Under the pieces are notes generated by a model. That model was not told the DNA's origin. It saw only the letters and a list, made by a program, of their open reading frames with translations, and made no database searches. Positions 1 to 11,900 of a DNA stretch of 64,000 nt are shown here, piece after piece (position 1 is the stretch's first letter; each line of letters opens with the position of its first letter). Source of the DNA: Elysia chlorotica (Eukaryota; Mollusca; Gastropoda; Plakobranchidae); NCBI GenBank assembly GCA_003991915.1, contig RQTK01000328.1:201062-265061 (forward strand). Direction: 5' to 3'. The translations under genes were made by a program, and so were the position numbers.

Positions 1-38
<38 letters not shown>

Positions 39-72
39 ATTATTATTATTATATTATTATTATTATTATTAT
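1..72. repeat. (TTA)n microsatellite
   Basis: Near-pure trinucleotide repeat at the window edge; it may continue outside the window. Confidence 0.95.
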
Positions 73-269
73 GTGATCTACATTTTAGTATGTGAATGCT
101 GGACGCTGACAAAAGACTTTGAAAGAATATTCAAAGCCATAGAGATGTGGTAATATTATAAGAATTATGAGATCTGCGGACTGAAAAGAAGCCAGGCGGA
201 AAAGTAATGTACAATGTAATTGGTCGGGTACTTGCAATCGGTCAAAAACTTTTTGGTCCGAATTCGTCT

Positions 270-435
270 CCTACTGGTTGGGAAGGTCCCATTATAAATG
301 GGACCGGCTCAGGCAACAGTCATGATATCACCGCGGTGTCTCTGTGTGGCAGCACGTAAAAGTGTCAGAGATTAGCTCTGGGATCCGTTCATGATAATAG
401 CCTACACTATCTGACGTTGGACGCTAAGCAACAAA
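270..435 (+). repeat. Degenerate SINE fragment
   Basis: Matches the body and tail of the intact SINE at 32029: ctactggttggg, a gaccggctc-like segment, ctgtgtggcagcacgtaaaa, and a tail ending gacgttggacgctaa. The tRNA-like head is hardly recognisable. Confidence 0.6.
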
Positions 436-929
436 CTTTAACACACGCCCTTTTATGCAATGCAACACACACTCACGCACACACACACACACACACCCGC
501 GCGCGCTTTAAATAATTATTATTATGCAATGCTAGACACACACACACACACACATACGGTTATGTAGTGGTAGCCACACACACCCTTGTATGCAGTGCTA
601 ACCACACACTCCCTTTTTACATGACCAAAGCAGGAAATAAATCACTCTTCACCTCTTCTTTTTAAGGACTATTATTTTATATACCAGATAATGCCCTGTC
701 ATTCTTGTGACTAGACTGGTAGGCTAAGTGCAAGTGGTGCTTGACCGTGCAGGTCTTACCTATATCTCTAGAGTGATTTCCCCTGGTTCGTAGGAAAATA
801 GGATGACTGCCCTTTGCAGGTTCATTATGAAGCTAATCCGAGGCTATCTGATATCCTCGAGCTAATCGCATTCAGTGATTCACTTTTTCCTCGAGCGAGA
901 AGATCGAATGCAAGTTGCAACGTACACGC

Positions 930-1205
<276 letters not shown>

Positions 1206-1793
1206 ACATGTTCAGCGTTATTTGGAGGTTGTTTTTTTTTGTATAATGGACACAGAAGGTCTATTGCTACCAAAAGCCACTGAACTCCAGCTTTCTAGTT
1301 CAACTGTTTGTTTTCAACATACTTTTTCTTTCGACCTTTTGCTTTCTTTCTTAAATTCTTTCTTTATTACACCCCTCCTCCAAATTAAACTACCTGTAGT
1401 AATCTTTCGACTTTTTCTTTTCTTTCTTAAATTCTTTCTTTATTACACCCTTCTCCCCTGCCCAATCACATTACATGTAACAATCGGGTAAAGCCAATGC
1501 TTAAATGCACGCAATAGTAAATCTGCAGGTTCAAATGAATCAATCGTAAGGTTGGCTGTTACACTGTTATACATTCTGATCAGCCCACAGCAGTTGTGCA
1601 CTTGTCGTTTGGCTGAAGGGGGACAAGCTTCAACTTATTGATCAGGGGCACGCTCTCAACGAGTCAATCAATCAAACAACATTGATCTATCGAAATCTCT
1701 AGGGCCTACCAAATAAAATCAAGGCAAATCAACGTAGATCTATATATATATATGAATAGTTCGTTCGATGGAGAGATAGAGAGATAGAGGGAT

Positions 1794-1795
<2 letters not shown>

Positions 1796-1837
<42 letters not shown>
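1796..1837. repeat. (GA)n microsatellite
   Basis: About 20 GA dinucleotides, just upstream of a degenerate SINE. Confidence 0.95.
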
Positions 1838-1839
<2 letters not shown>

Positions 1840-1850
1840 CCGGAATAGCT

Positions 1851-2110
1851 AGCGGCTTGGTGCAAGTGGTAGAGTAGTTGGTCTCAGAATAGGGAGGTCC
1901 TTGGTTCAAACCCACGATCGGTTCGATATTTATTTGTACCATTTCGTTTATTACTAGTTAGGCCTTGGTTGGTGTCAGTATAGCCTATACTGAGACCTAT
2001 ACTCAGACATGGTACGACCAAAAGACGTAAAATTGCCTGACATTAGTCTTGGGGCCCGTCCACAATATAGCTTACATAGTGCTGACATCAGACCCTAAAC
2101 AACAAACAAA
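1851..2110 (+). repeat. tRNA-derived SINE, diverged copy
   Basis: Head resembles a tRNA with an A box (tggtgcaagtggtagag) and a B box (ggttcaaacc). The body holds ttggttggtgtcagta and cttggggcccgtccacaata; the tail runs to gctgacatcagaccctaaac followed by an (ACAA)n tail. It is diverged from the 32029 copy. Confidence 0.65.
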
Positions 2111-2213
2111 CAAACAAACACGTCCCCAGGAAAATCATTGACACAGGTAAGTACATGTACCTTAAAAAAAAAAGAAGAAGTAGACGTAGAATTTGAAGGA
2201 AGAGAATGAGGGG

Positions 2214-2372
2214 ACGAGATGGCTCATATACTAGAGCTTTGAATTTCTATTTTCGAGGTATCGGGTTCGATTCCACGCTCCTCTCTATTGGTTGAGAGAA
2301 GACCTGTATCCCCGTTATTTATATGTATACATGTGTGACAACATATAAATTTGCCAGACATCAGTAATGAGA
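2214..2372 (+). repeat. Internally deleted, degenerate SINE
   Basis: A tRNA-like head (gagatggctcatatactaga, then a B box ggttcgattcc) is followed by a shortened body with ctctattggttgagaga and gccagacatcag. The usual 3' tail is missing, replaced by the microsatellite at 2404. Confidence 0.5.
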
Positions 2373-2402
2373 TCCGAAGAGAAAGAGGAAGAAGAAGAAG
2401 AG

Positions 2403-2638
<236 letters not shown>

Positions 2639-3108
2639 ATAAGAAGAACTGAAAGAAAGAGAATGTGAGGAGGTGGGATAGAGGGTACATGAGGAAATCA
2701 GAGACAAAGAGACATCATTATAACATAGGCAGGTTGAAATAGAGGAAGCAGAAAACAGAACGGATATCTGATGGAATAGAGGGAAAAAAAAGGAGCAAAA
2801 GAACCAACAAAACAAGGAACAAACAACTATAATAAAAACTTCAAAACATGAAATAAAAACAGAAACCAACAAGCAACAAAAAAACGAAACAAAAAACAAA
2901 AACTTTAAACAACCGAAAACGAGAGATAAAAGAATAACCAAAAGAATAATAACATACGCACGTGTGCAAAATTCTTTCATGGATATCAATCATGCTATCT
3001 AATAATATAAAGACGTTTAAAAAAAACGATTCTTCATGTAATGTATATCTTTTACTTTTAGTATTTCTTTTTTTCTTCTTCTCTTCATTTGTATCTCTTG
3101 CTTTTGTT

Positions 3109-3236
3109 GTAGAAGATAAGAGCATTTTCATAATAACCTGTCTGTTTTGATAGAATGAGAAAATGCTGTTATTGTAGAAGATAAAAGCAGTTTAACAAAT
3201 GCCTTTCTGCTTTGATAGAATGAGAAAATGCCAAAG
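3109..3236. repeat. About 64-bp tandem duplication
   Basis: Two imperfect copies, starting at about 3109 and 3173. Each runs from tagaagataa(g/a)agca to gatagaatgagaaaatg. Confidence 0.75.
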
Positions 3237-3353
3237 ACTGATTACGCCACTAAATACTTAAATCTATGGTATATAAATTGGCATTGTATAGTGCCGATAA
3301 TCAAAAGAAAAAAAATACGAAAACTAAAACAAGAAACGTAAGTAAAACATTAG

Positions 3354-3440
3354 GAGACTGCAGAAAAAAAAGTTAACTGTATTAAGACTGCAGAAAAAAA
3401 AGTTAACTGTATTAAGACTGCAGAAAAAGTTATCTGTAAT
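3354..3440. repeat. Three-copy short tandem repeat
   Basis: Three copies of an approximately 31-bp unit beginning gactgcagaaaaa and containing gttaactgta; the third copy is diverged. Confidence 0.85.
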
Positions 3441-3770
3441 CTGAATTAAGACTTCACTCAAGTAAGGAAATTGTAATGTATTTTGATGCATACGCGTGTT
3501 CTTGATCTAAGAGAGATAACCACCAATTATCAGTAAGGTTATATTATAGTTTGTATCGGTTACTTCCCCTTGTCTCTCTACATGTTTTTGTACCAAGATG
3601 GCTACTATTAACAAGTTGTTCCACTAGTTCATATCTAAGATTTTTGTCAAGTCTATGTAGAAGAAAAAAAAGACAGAAATGACAATTAGTTCTTTGAAAT
3701 TGTAATTCATGTACTGATTGCAGTACTTAGTGCTGACTTGGGAACGCCCAGATAAACATCCAGTGATGCT

Positions 3771-3809
3771 CAGTCTTTTAGACAGCAAGCACACCTATAC
3801 TCTCAGCCT

Positions 3810-3847
<38 letters not shown>

Positions 3848-4719
3848 ACAAACGCACGCACGCACGCACACACGCACACACACACACAAAATCTCTCTAA
3901 ATCAACAGCAACCTTAAGGTATACACACACTTTCAGTAAACAACAATCTTAGTATACATACACTCATATACTTTCAGTCAGCAGCAACCTTAAGGTATAC
4001 ACACACTTTCAGTCAACAACAATCTTAGTGTACATACGCTCATATACAGCAGCAGTGTGTACATACACTAATATACAGCAGCAACCTTAAGGTATACACA
4101 CGCTTTCAGTAAACAACAATCTTAGTGTACATACACTCATATACTTTCAGACAGCAGCAACCTTAAGGTATACACACACTTTCAGTCAGCAGCAATTTTA
4201 ATGTACTTCCAGAAAACAGCAATCTTAAGGTGTATACAGTACACATACTTAAAGTCAACAGCAATCTTAGTGTACACACACTCATATACTTTCAGTCAGC
4301 AGCAATCTTAAGGTGTATACACACTTTCAGTCAACAGCAATCTTAGTGTACACACACTCATATACTTTCAGTCAGCAGCAATCTTAAGGTGTATACACAC
4401 TTTCAGTCAACAGCAATCTTATTGTATATACATTCACCGACTTGCAGTAAGCAGAAATCTTCAGGTGTATCACTTTCAGTCAGTAGCATTCTTAGGGGAA
4501 AACATTAAAGACAAAAGACACATATGTTTGAGGAATTGTAAAGTTTTATTGTGATCACTTAACTCTTGTAATGTAACACAATTTTCAACTGGCACTTGAT
4601 GAAAATTCAGATCATCTTGACCAAAACCTTTGCATTGTGATATTGAAAGTTACTCAATGCATGATAAAATGCAAATAGATCAGTCTTTTAGACAGCAAGC
4701 ACACCTATACTCTCAGCCT

Positions 4720-4758
<39 letters not shown>

Positions 4759-5354
4759 AACGCACGCACGCACACACACACACACAAAATCTCTCTAAAT
4801 CAGCAGCAACCTTAAGGTATACAGACTATACACACACTTTCAGTAAACAACAATCTTAGTATACATACACTCATATACTTTCAGTCAGCAGCAACCTTAA
4901 GGTATACACACACTTTCAGTCAGCAGCAATTTTGATGTACATACACTCATATACTTTCAGAAAGCAACAATCTTAAGGTGTATACAGTACACATACTTAA
5001 AGTCAACAGCAATCTTAGTGTACACACACTCATATACTTTCAGTCAGCAGCAATCTTAAGGTGTATACACACTTTCAGTCAACAGCAATCTTATTGTATA
5101 CACATTCACCGACTTGCAGTAAGCAGAAATCTTCAGGTGTATCACTTTCAGTCAGTAGCATTCTTAGGGGAAAACATTAAAGACAAAAGACACATAATTA
5201 TGTTTGAGGAATTGTAACGTTTTATTGTGATCACTTAACTCTTGTAATGTAACACAATTTTCAACTGGCACTGGATGAAAATTCAGATCATCTTGACCAA
5301 AACCTTTGCATTGTGATTTTGAAAGTTACTTAATGCATGATAAAATGCAAATAG
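3771..5354. repeat. Two-copy 0.7-0.9 kb tandem duplication built of a minisatellite
   Basis: Copy 1 starts at 3771 and copy 2 at 4681, both with cagtcttttagacagcaagc and a (CA)n block. Each continues as a minisatellite of alternating short units (tttcagtcagcagcaatctt; gtgtacacacactcatatac). Each ends in a shared non-repetitive segment with caactggcact and gataaaatgcaaatag. Copy 2 has lost about 235 bp of minisatellite units. No gene is seen. Confidence 0.88.
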
Positions 5355-5355
5355 C

Positions 5356-5914
5356 AATTATATAATAATTTGGGCCAGAAGCCATAACATTGGATAAAAA
5401 GCACAATGCATTTGATGCTCTTTATTTTCAGAAAAAACAAAATCCAATAACAAAAAAAAAGAGCTTGATGAATTTTGATAATTCACCTTTACTTTTGTTT
5501 CCTTCCAGATTTACTTCACCATTACTTTTTCCTTTAGTGTAAAATCAATTTTATCCTTATCTGAAATCTTACATTTGAGACCTTTTTCTACCTTTAAGAA
5601 GTAAAAAAAAAAAACAACAAAAAAAAACCCAGAAAAAAAAACTGACTACAAATATTAGCAACTACCTTCATTTTGACGATTAAACATCATTTTTTTGCTA
5701 TTTATTATTTTTTACCTTAATTTATACACAAAATAGAAGCACCTGATAATTATATTTCTGGATAATTACCCCCCCCCCCAAAAAAAAAAACAAAAACAAA
5801 AACAAAACAAAAACAAACAACAAAAAACAACAACCCAACAACAACAAACAAACAAAAAAACAAAACAAATCACAGCCATTAACTTATATAAAAAAAAATC
5901 AACCAAAAACAGTA
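5356..5914 (-). other. CCDC148 3' UTR region with candidate poly(A) signal
   Basis: AT-rich, A- and C-homopolymer-laden sequence downstream of the CCDC148 stop. On the minus strand an AATAAA sits at 5706-5701, about 210 bp after the stop, and another near 5426-5420. Which is used cannot be told from sequence. No other gene is seen. Confidence 0.45.
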
Positions 5915-8900
5915 TCACTGATCTTTAAACTTAAATGTATGAAACTGATCTTTTCTTGGAATGGTTGGCGGTGTCGCTCCTCTAATGATCTTCCTGGCAT
6001 AATCAGTGTTATGTAGACCCGCCTCCCTTAAGCGATTTTCAAGTTTGACTCGGTGATCAGATGTTATCTGTATGACAGTTATTGAATCAAAAGCCAGTTA
6101 TGATAAATCAGGAAAGACACATCCCAATTATATAATTGTAAAGAGAAGTCTTCTTTTTTTAATCTTCACACCATTAATTTTGTTGCGGATAAAGATTTAA
6201 AACACGGGATGAAAAGAATGAAAGATTAGCATAGTTTGTAATTTAACTTGAAAAGACTGGCTAGAACTTAGAAGGTGCTTTTGAAAACAGTAATATTGAC
6301 TGTTATGGGGGAGAGGGGGGCGCGCTGGCTCTGGGCTAGAGCATCAGCTTCCGACGCTAAAGGTTCGTAATTCGAGCCCTCCTGGAATTTCACTACCTAC
6401 TGGTTGGGTCGGTGTCAGTTTAATGTGATCGGCTGAGACAGAAGTCATGGTATCCCTGCCCTGTCTCCACAATATAGCCTATATAGTGCTGATGTTGGAC
6501 GTTAAACCAACTCAACTGCAACTACCAAAACTAGAACTGTTATGGGTTCCAGAAAGTACTGATGTGATTTAATGCTATTTAATACCATACCTGTTTAGAT
6601 GTATAGGTATTCATCTTGAATAAAGGCTCCATTAGGGAGGCTTCTTCTTCCTCCTCTGGGTGATGGTGGGCATCCCAGGCCTAGAAATTTAATTTAAAAA
6701 AGTGAAATGTAGTGAAGAAGAAGATTGAAGAACAAGTACTAATATCTATCATTGTAAATGCACGGAGTTCAGACAAACACTAACATGTATTGATCACAGG
6801 CATCCAAGAAATGTTGTATGTCAAAAATACATTTTACATGGCTTAGTAATTTCTGTAACCAAAAATAATTGTGTATATTTTTACACCAGTTTATTTTCTT
6901 ATCTGTATTGTTGAATTGCTTTTTGACTGTATTAAAAAATTGAATTAAAATACAAACAAATATATTAATAAAAAATTGTTGAAAATTCGGCTAATGTTAG
7001 TGTAAAAAAAACTAAATTTTTATTCAAACATTGGAGAAGAAAAGAGCAACTACACCCATGCTGTAAAGCTCATACAAAACCACAAAAAGTAAATTACCTT
7101 TGTTGCTTGTTGAATTCTTGAAGGATCAGATTCTGCTATTATGCGAACCTAAGAAAAATTTTAAAGAGGACATTAGCAATAAATGATAGCTGAAAAATAA
7201 GTTACTATTAAGGTAAGCAGAAAGATTTCAATATCCATGTTAATCCTTTTTTTTAAACACATTAGAAAAAAAAAGTTATGACAAACATGAAAGTTGTCAT
7301 TGACTCAACTTGTGGCATTAGCAAAAGGAAAAATTATTATAAAAAAAAATGGCATATATGTTTCCTTATTAAAATCCTTTTTTTCACAAACGGTTTCTCA
7401 TGTAATGATGAATATATATTGTCGGTTATTTTTGGCCCATAACTACTATACAACTACATCTTTTAGTACTTTCAAATTCCAATGCTGAAGGATAAACATG
7501 TTAACATGTACATTATAAGGTAGCAAAAAAAAAAAAAAATTAAAAAATGGAAATACCTTGTTCAAATGTTATGTTTGATTTTAATAACCATGCAGTTTTA
7601 CATATCATCATAACTATTGCTACACTATGTTCATAAAAATTTCTGCTTAATGCATTTTAGAGATAAAAAATGTCCTTACTTGCTCTCTTAAGGCTTCAAG
7701 TCTTGCTTCCAGTTCCTCTGACTCCTTTTCCTTTTCTTTCTCTTTTCTTTTCCTTTCTTCTAACTTTTCAGTGAGCTGCTTCTCTCTACATGTAAGAGGG
7801 AAAAAGAGATTCTTTTTATTTTAACAGTCAAAACAACAATTTGAATCTATGTTATGTTAACAACAGTCCAGATCAACATATTTGTATTTTTTTCTGCCTT
7901 GGGTGGGTATGATTAAAAAAAAAGTGCTGTTATGATGAGCTTTCTTGATTAAAAAATTGTGCGAACCTAATTCTAGAAACGAAAAGAAACTGAAAAAAAA
8001 AATTATAAGGTACTTTGAGAGTTTGAGTTGAGTTGAGTTGGTTTTAACGTCCAAAATCAACACTTAACAGGCTGTATTGTGGACGGGCCCCAAGACTGAC
8101 ATCTCACAATTTTATGTGCTTCCCCACACCAGACACGGCGGGGATACCATGACTTCTGTCTCAGCGGGTCACATTAAACTGACACCGACACCACCAGTAG
8201 GGTACAAAATCGCCAGAGCTCAAACTACGGACCTCCTGCGTCGCAAGCCAAGGTGCTACCCCAGGGCTACCGCATTCCCCAAGGTATTTTGAGAGAGAGT
8301 AAACTTAATTCTAGTTAAAAGATTAAAATTATTAAAAAAAACTTCTTTTGTAGTGAAACAAATCTTACCTGAACTGTATTCTCTCCTTGTCATGCACTGC
8401 TTGCTCAGCCATCAGTTTTTCAAGCTCTTTCAGTCTTTTTTCCGCAGCTTCCTCCCTCTCCAACCTTTGTCTGGTCAACTCTTGCTTGAATTCCTCAACC
8501 TGAATGTTTATAGAATTGAAACTAGGGAGTCATGATGCTTAATATATTAATGTGAATTTAAAACGCTATTTGAAAGTACACGTTTTCGTTTTACAACTAT
8601 TTAAGAAAATTAAAAGAGGTAAATAGTCGATATCCCTTTACTCCTTATGATCTCTTTGTGAAGGCCATTTGTAAGCTCTTGAAAATGAAATGGTATGTAT
8701 GACATGTTTCTTATTTAATTTTGATGCAAGAAATATTTTTGGTGAAGAAAAATGTTGACACTGTTATTGCACTAAAGTATCATTAAGGGTAAGCATTATT
8801 ATGGTATGCAGAAAATATGAAACACATTCTAGGATAAAGATGAAGTCAGTGCATAGCTCTTTGGTTTTCAAGTCTACAACCCTTGACTTACAATCATATC

Positions 8901-11900
8901 AGATCAGATCAAAATGGAAAGATTTCAACAGAAACTAATGAACAAAATGAATGTCAGGCGATAAAGGTAAACAACAACAAGAATGCCTGAGTTCAGGCAA
9001 GCTAGCCTACAATTATATGGCATTACAATGTCTGAGGAAAAACTTTACTCATAAAAGATAAACATTCAAGAAACTTAGAAGCAAGACATTTTTCGTGCTT
9101 GGCTAATAATTTGTCAACAAAAAAAACTTCCTACTAACTTTGATGCAAATAACTCTTCATATATACTTTATATCATGCATACTTTTGTTTTTACATTTTT
9201 AGCCAAACGATGAACAAATTAAATTGAATAACGAGAAGGTAGTGAAAATGTGCGATCAACCAAATACTAGGATACCCTTACAAAATTAACATGAAATTCT
9301 TGTTGCAAGCTATGTTCATGAATTTTAAACAACTAAGTTTTGATAGATGCTTTAAAGACAGAACCTGTTGTTTATCTTTATTTCTTTTTCTTTGCTCAGC
9401 TTCTCTTTCTTTTTCCTCTCTTTCCTGTGCAATTTTTCTTCTTTCTTCATTCAGTTGTATTTCCAGCTGTAAAGCCTCCATTTTCTGCTCTCTCCATTGC
9501 CGTACCTATAAGTGAAATAAATAGAGAAATAAGTCTTTGCCTTGATAATAGCAAAAGGAAAACAATGTTTTCACTTTTTTACTTGACAACAAAAACATAA
9601 AAAAACAACAACAAACGCGCCAAAGAAACCATTGAGAGAAAAAAACAAAGATCAATTTTAAAACACTAGTCTTCTTCTTGAATTTATTTTTGATAAATTA
9701 TAGAAATTTTCCTTAGAACAAAAAATTCAATATTTTGCATTTTTGTCAAAAGTAGTGTTTTTGTAAACAATCACATTTCATATGGCATCCAAATTTTTTC
9801 CAGTTTTGTTATATAGGTCAACAGACAAAAATCATATGATATTTACTTTTGTCTTCACCAAGGATACAAGTTTGAGTAGACATATTAAGAACTGACTTAA
9901 GAATTTAGTTTTAGGAGAGACTTAAGAATTTTTCGCCGTATTAATACTAGCGAAACTAGCTAACGGTCACTAAAATATAACAATACCTTGTCATAAAGAA
10001 CTTCACACAGTAGCTTCTGCCTGTGGTAGTACTCCTTGCGGACTTCTTCCAACTCATGGGCAACAGACGCTTCAGAGAACACCATTTGGACTTTGGTAAA
10101 AAGTTCTCGCCTGTCTCTGGCCCAGTCAGAGTGAATGCCTTTCAGCCTTTCGAAATAGTATTTGTAATCCATCCACCAGTCCTCATGATGAGACTGATAA
10201 AAAAAATTTTCAATTTGAAATGATAAAAAAATTATAGGAGACAAAATGAATATAGAATACTACCTTAAATTTTGAAGTTTTATTTAAGAAAAAAAAAAGA
10301 AAAGAAAGAACAGTAATAAAATTGACTTCCTTTGAGTTCAGGATCATAGATGAAGACCGTGTACAGTAATTGAAGTAATGCATGGAAAACTAAACAAATT
10401 CAATTTACATAATTGTCTCCCTTATAAATCACCCAAAACAAAAAAGGTAAGAAAAAAAGCCCATGGCATTTCATAGTGGAAACACATGATTATTTTTATT
10501 TTCCATCACAGCACATGCAGTCACTTACTATTGTATATCCTTCTGCTAATTTGATATCCTTCTTATAAATTTTATGGATATACCAACGATTTTAAAGTTG
10601 TACAAATAATTATTATTTTGCTTCTGGTAAGAAATCATTCCCAAATTAATCAAGAGGAGATACGACTGATTTTATGTCATAATAGCTTTAGCAATATCCA
10701 AAATTCTGTTATTCTACACATGCTATTTTTCAAACTCATCCCCACTCCACCCCACCATAAAAATGAAAAATGGCAGCTTTAACACACTGAAACAGTGATC
10801 ATTTTATTTCTATTTTAAAAGACAAAAAAATTTAAAGTCTTAAAAATTACCAGACAAGATCTCGACTTTTTTGGCAAATGACGCTTTAACCTGTCAAAGA
10901 GAAGGGTGCGTCTGTTGGGCAGCTCCCTTGGATATTGATCATGGATGGCCACAAACTGAAAATGTTCTTCAGGGTCCCAGTTTCCACATTCATCGTAGCT
11001 AAAAAATGAACAATATGGCAAAGAAACTTATGGATTTCTTCTTTGTTTTTGCAAAAATGTTTTGTTCTAGCACAAATTGAAAAATATTTATAATGCTATT
11101 AAACCTTCAGAAGTTATATTCAAAATTATGGCACAGAAGTAAACATTAAAATTAAGACACCAGTTGCAGTTGATCATTACTTGAACTTTAAATGAAATGA
11201 TGCCCATTGCAAATTTTCTGTAAGTCTCACATTTTTAATTTAAATCTGTTCATCTCCCAATTAAAAAAACATATGGTGAATGTAGTCAATAAAAGAAATG
11301 ATATTCATGATGGTTACCTCGTTTAAAAATCTAGCATCATCCAGGTAAAAAGTAAGAGAAATAAACAAACAAAAATATAAAGCTGGCAACTTTGTACTTT
11401 TTCGGATATCACAACCAAGCTCACCTTAGAGCAAGCTCATGCCTGTCAGCGATATCTCTGAGCATTGTCTGATATTTATGGTCAATGATATTGAACTCAT
11501 TTAGCACATCCTCTCTTAGCCTATCGTCTGGACAAGGAATATTCAGAGCTTCCCGTGGTATCCCGCCCACAACGGCAACATGTTTCTCTAACGATGGAGG
11601 ACACAGTTCTAGCAGTGTTTCTGAAATAAAAAAAATTCATTACAGAAAATGGTGTATTTGATCAAAACTGAATGTCATATTGAGTGATTGAAAAGTGTTG
11701 GGACAGACGAAAAAAAAAAATGATGAAAAAAACAAAACAACCAACAACACAGTAGAGTATGCATTGAATTGTTTAGAAATCTTTGTTGGTAAACATATTT
11801 GGTTATGATCAGGACCAGATAAATAAACTGCACTGTACTATTCCATGTTACGCGATAGATTAATCAATACAGTCATATCAAGGCTACATCTTTCAAATTA

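Noticed and set aside
3771-5354. Regular short repeats that might suggest a CRISPR-like array
   Set aside because: Units are contiguous and diverged, without unique spacers of fixed length, and the genome is eukaryotic; this is a minisatellite.
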